The notes beneath the pieces are model-generated. The model searched no databases. It was not told where the DNA came from and was given only the letters and a program-made list of their open reading frames with translations. From Collinsella aerofaciens (GTDB taxonomy: Bacteria; Actinomycetota; Coriobacteriia; Coriobacteriales; Coriobacteriaceae), in NCBI RefSeq assembly GCF_002736145.1, contig NZ_CP024160.1, positions 496,001 through 560,000 on the forward strand: a DNA stretch of 64,000 nt, read 5' to 3'. The position numbers and the translations under genes are program-made. Below are positions 62,323 through 64,000 of the stretch, piece after piece; the first letter of the stretch is position 1, and every line of letters begins with the position of its first letter.

Positions 62323-64000
62323 GTGGCAAACGAGTACAAGCAGACGATGAATCTGCCCAAAACCGGCTTTCCCATGCGTGCCGGTCTTTCCAAGTCCGAG
62401 CCCAAGCGACTCAAGGATTGGCAGGACAACAAGGTCTACGAGCAGGTTCTGAAGAAGAACGAGGGTCACAAGAAGTTCGTGCTGCACGACGGCCCTCCGT
62501 ACGCCAACGGTCCGATCCATATCGGCCACGCCATGAACAAGATCTCCAAGGACATGATCAACCGCTACTGGATGATGCAGGGCTATGAGGTCCCTTATGT
62601 CCCCGGTTGGGACTGCCATGGTCAACCGATCGAGCATAAGGTCGAGGAGAAGCTCGGCACCGAGAAGTTCAACCAGACCTCCACGGCTAAGATCCGCGAG
62701 CTCTGCAACAAGTTCGCCGTCGAGAACATCGAGCTGCAGAAGGCCGGTTTCCGTCGTCTGGGCGTGCTCGGCGACTGGGACAACCCCTACCTGACGCTCT
62801 ATCACCAGCATGACGCTGCCGACATCGAGGTCTTTAAGGCCATGTTCGATAAGGGCATGATCTATCGCGGCCACAAGCCGGTTCACTGGTGCAAGCACTG
62901 CCACACGGCGCTCGCCGAGGCCGAGATCGAGTACTCCGACGAGACGAGCCCGTCCATCTTCGTGCGCTTTGAGATGACTTCCAAGCCCGCCGGCCTCGAG
63001 GACTTCGACGGCCCGGTCGACTTCATCATCTGGACGACCACGCCGTGGACCATCCCCTCCGACCAGGCCGTTTCCCTCAAGCCCGGCGCCGCCTACGTCG
63101 CCGTTGAGCACGATGGTCGTGCCGAGGTCATGCTCGAGGACCTGGCTCCCAAGTGCTGCGAGGAGTTTGGCTGGGAGTACACCCCGGTTATGGTCGACGG
63201 CGAGCCCTACGTGGCTCCCGCTGAGACCTTCCACCACATCCACTATAAGCAGCCGATCTTTGACGGCGTTGAGGGCGTGGCGCTGCTGGCCGATTACGTC
63301 GGTGTCGACGACGGTACCGGTATCGTCCACAACTCGCCCGGCCACGGCGTCGACGACTACTTTGCCTGCCTCAAGGAGGGCATCACCGACATCTGCATGC
63401 CGGTCGATGACGACGGCAAGTTCTACACCGGCGAGGAGTTTGGTACCGGTGGCCCCTTCAGTGGCATGGATACCGACGAGGCCAACCCGCACATCATCGA
63501 GTTCCTGCGCGAGCGCGGCACCCTGGTCCTCGAGAAGAAGATCACGCACAGCTATCCGCACTGCTGGCGCTGCAAGCACCCGGTGCTCTTCCGTGCTACC
63601 GACCAGTGGTTTGTCTCGATGGACAAGACCGGTTTGCGCGAGCAGGCTGGCAAAGAGGTCCGCGAGAACGTCAAGTGGTATCCGGCCCATGCCGCCAACC
63701 GCATTGGCGCCATGGTCGAGCAGCGTCCCGACTGGTGCATCAGCCGCCAGCGCAACTGGGGAGTGCCAATCCCCAGCTACACCTGCGCCGACTGCGGCGA
63801 GAAGGTCATGAACGACGCCACGCTCGACGCCGTCATCAAGCTCTTCCACGAGAAGGGCTCCGACGCCTGGTTCACCGACGCTCCCGAGAGCTACCTGGGC
63901 GAGGCCTGCGTCTGCCCCAAGTGCGGCGGCCATCACCTCAAGGCCGATAAGGACATCCTCGACGTGTGGTGGGATTCCGGCGTCTCCTGGAAGGCCGTCT
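62323..64000 (+). CDS. ileS: Isoleucyl-tRNA synthetase (3' truncated by window)
   Basis: The first 559 residues are present from GTG 62323 with GAAAGGGG upstream. Class I motifs: HDGPPYANGPIHIGHAMNK in parts (HIGH at ~60), WDCHGQPIE, and WTTTPWTIPSDQA of the CP1 editing domain. A WCKHCHTALAEAE segment and CWRCKHPV follow; the KMSKS loop lies beyond the window. It charges tRNA-Ile, proof-reads valine, and is controlled by the T-box in its leader. Confidence 0.96.
   Translation, partial: MANEYKQTMNLPKTGFPMRAGLSKSEPKRLKDWQDNKVYEQVLKKNEGHKKFVLHDGPPYANGPIHIGHAMNKISKDMINRYWMMQGYEVPYVPGWDCHGQPIEHKVEEKLGTEKFNQTSTAKIRELCNKFAVENIELQKAGFRRLGVLGDWDNPYLTLYHQHDAADIEVFKAMFDKGMIYRGHKPVHWCKHCHTALAEAEIEYSDETSPSIFVRFEMTSKPAGLEDFDGPVDFIIWTTTPWTIPSDQAVSLKPGAAYVAVEHDGRAEVMLEDLAPKCCEEFGWEYTPVMVDGEPYVAPAETFHHIHYKQPIFDGVEGVALLADYVGVDDGTGIVHNSPGHGVDDYFACLKEGITDICMPVDDDGKFYTGEEFGTGGPFSGMDTDEANPHIIEFLRERGTLVLEKKITHSYPHCWRCKHPVLFRATDQWFVSMDKTGLREQAGKEVRENVKWYPAHAANRIGAMVEQRPDWCISRQRNWGVPIPSYTCADCGEKVMNDATLDAVIKLFHEKGSDAWFTDAPESYLGEACVCPKCGGHHLKADKDILDVWWDSGVSWKAV

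Noticed and set aside
1..64000. CRISPR arrays, rRNA genes, 4.5S RNA
   Set aside because: No regularly spaced direct repeats and no rRNA or SRP RNA sequence were recognised anywhere in the window.

Overview
The window looks like a chromosomal segment of a Coriobacteriia member, most likely Collinsella. This is inferred from the high-GC codon usage (strong third-position C/G), the Gram-positive style of the genes (no outer-membrane genes, lipobox lipoproteins, Gram-positive type pel cluster, T-box control of a tRNA synthetase) and a housekeeping gene order mixing Firmicutes-like and Actinobacteria-like synteny. No 16S gene is present, so the genus is an inference.

Layout. (1) 1-4208: an AT-richer accessory island with a 5'-truncated AbiH-like gene, two unrecognised membrane proteins, and an AAA/SMC-like ATPase followed by a TOPRIM-like protein. 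A perfect 22-bp inverted repeat sits on the ribosome binding site of the ATPase gene. A block of inverted repeats (4231-4489) closes the island. (2) 4637-15732: one tightly overlapping operon, pelD-pelE-pelA-pelF-pelG, encoding a Pel-type exopolysaccharide machine. It continues into a CotH-like lipoprotein, a VTC-domain protein and a DUF4956 membrane protein. PelD is fused to an N-terminal SDR/epimerase-like domain and keeps a c-di-GMP I-site. (3) 15766-22322: a PLP-fold protein with an Arg where the catalytic Lys should be, a ModE-like regulator, guaB, leuS with a large nested palindrome in its leader, and a lipoprotein. (4) 22585-34203: the rimP-nusA-infB-rbfA-nrnA-truB-ribF-dnaG run with a promoter and intrinsic terminator in its leader, then rpoD. 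(5) 34204-49608: two identical tRNA-Asn genes each with its own terminator, then asp23-like, fakA, recG, rsmD, coaD, a SepIVA-like coiled coil, yceD, rpmF, plsX, acpP, rnc, smc, ftsY and ffh. (6) 49728-57630: a DUF134-NifX fusion regulator with two dyad operators, thyA, folA, an RNA methyltransferase, a MATE transporter, cobO, ftsH and a DUF523 protein. (7) 57631-60738: mobile-element debris (a serine-recombinase tail, an IS3 transposase tail), a low-GC S51 peptidase, and a complete IS3-family element with an A7 frameshift site. (8) 60754-64000: a GldA-like dehydrogenase and ileS, cut by the window edge, behind a transcriptional T-box with an Ile (AUC) specifier.

How it works together: the core regions couple translation initiation, ribosome maturation, replication priming, lipid synthesis and protein targeting. 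The accessory regions supply phage defence, a secreted polysaccharide probably gated by c-di-GMP, and mobile elements. The most informative non-coding signals are the hairpin over the ATPase start, the rimP leader terminator, the leuS cruciform, the paired operators near thyA and the ileS T-box with a variant bulge.
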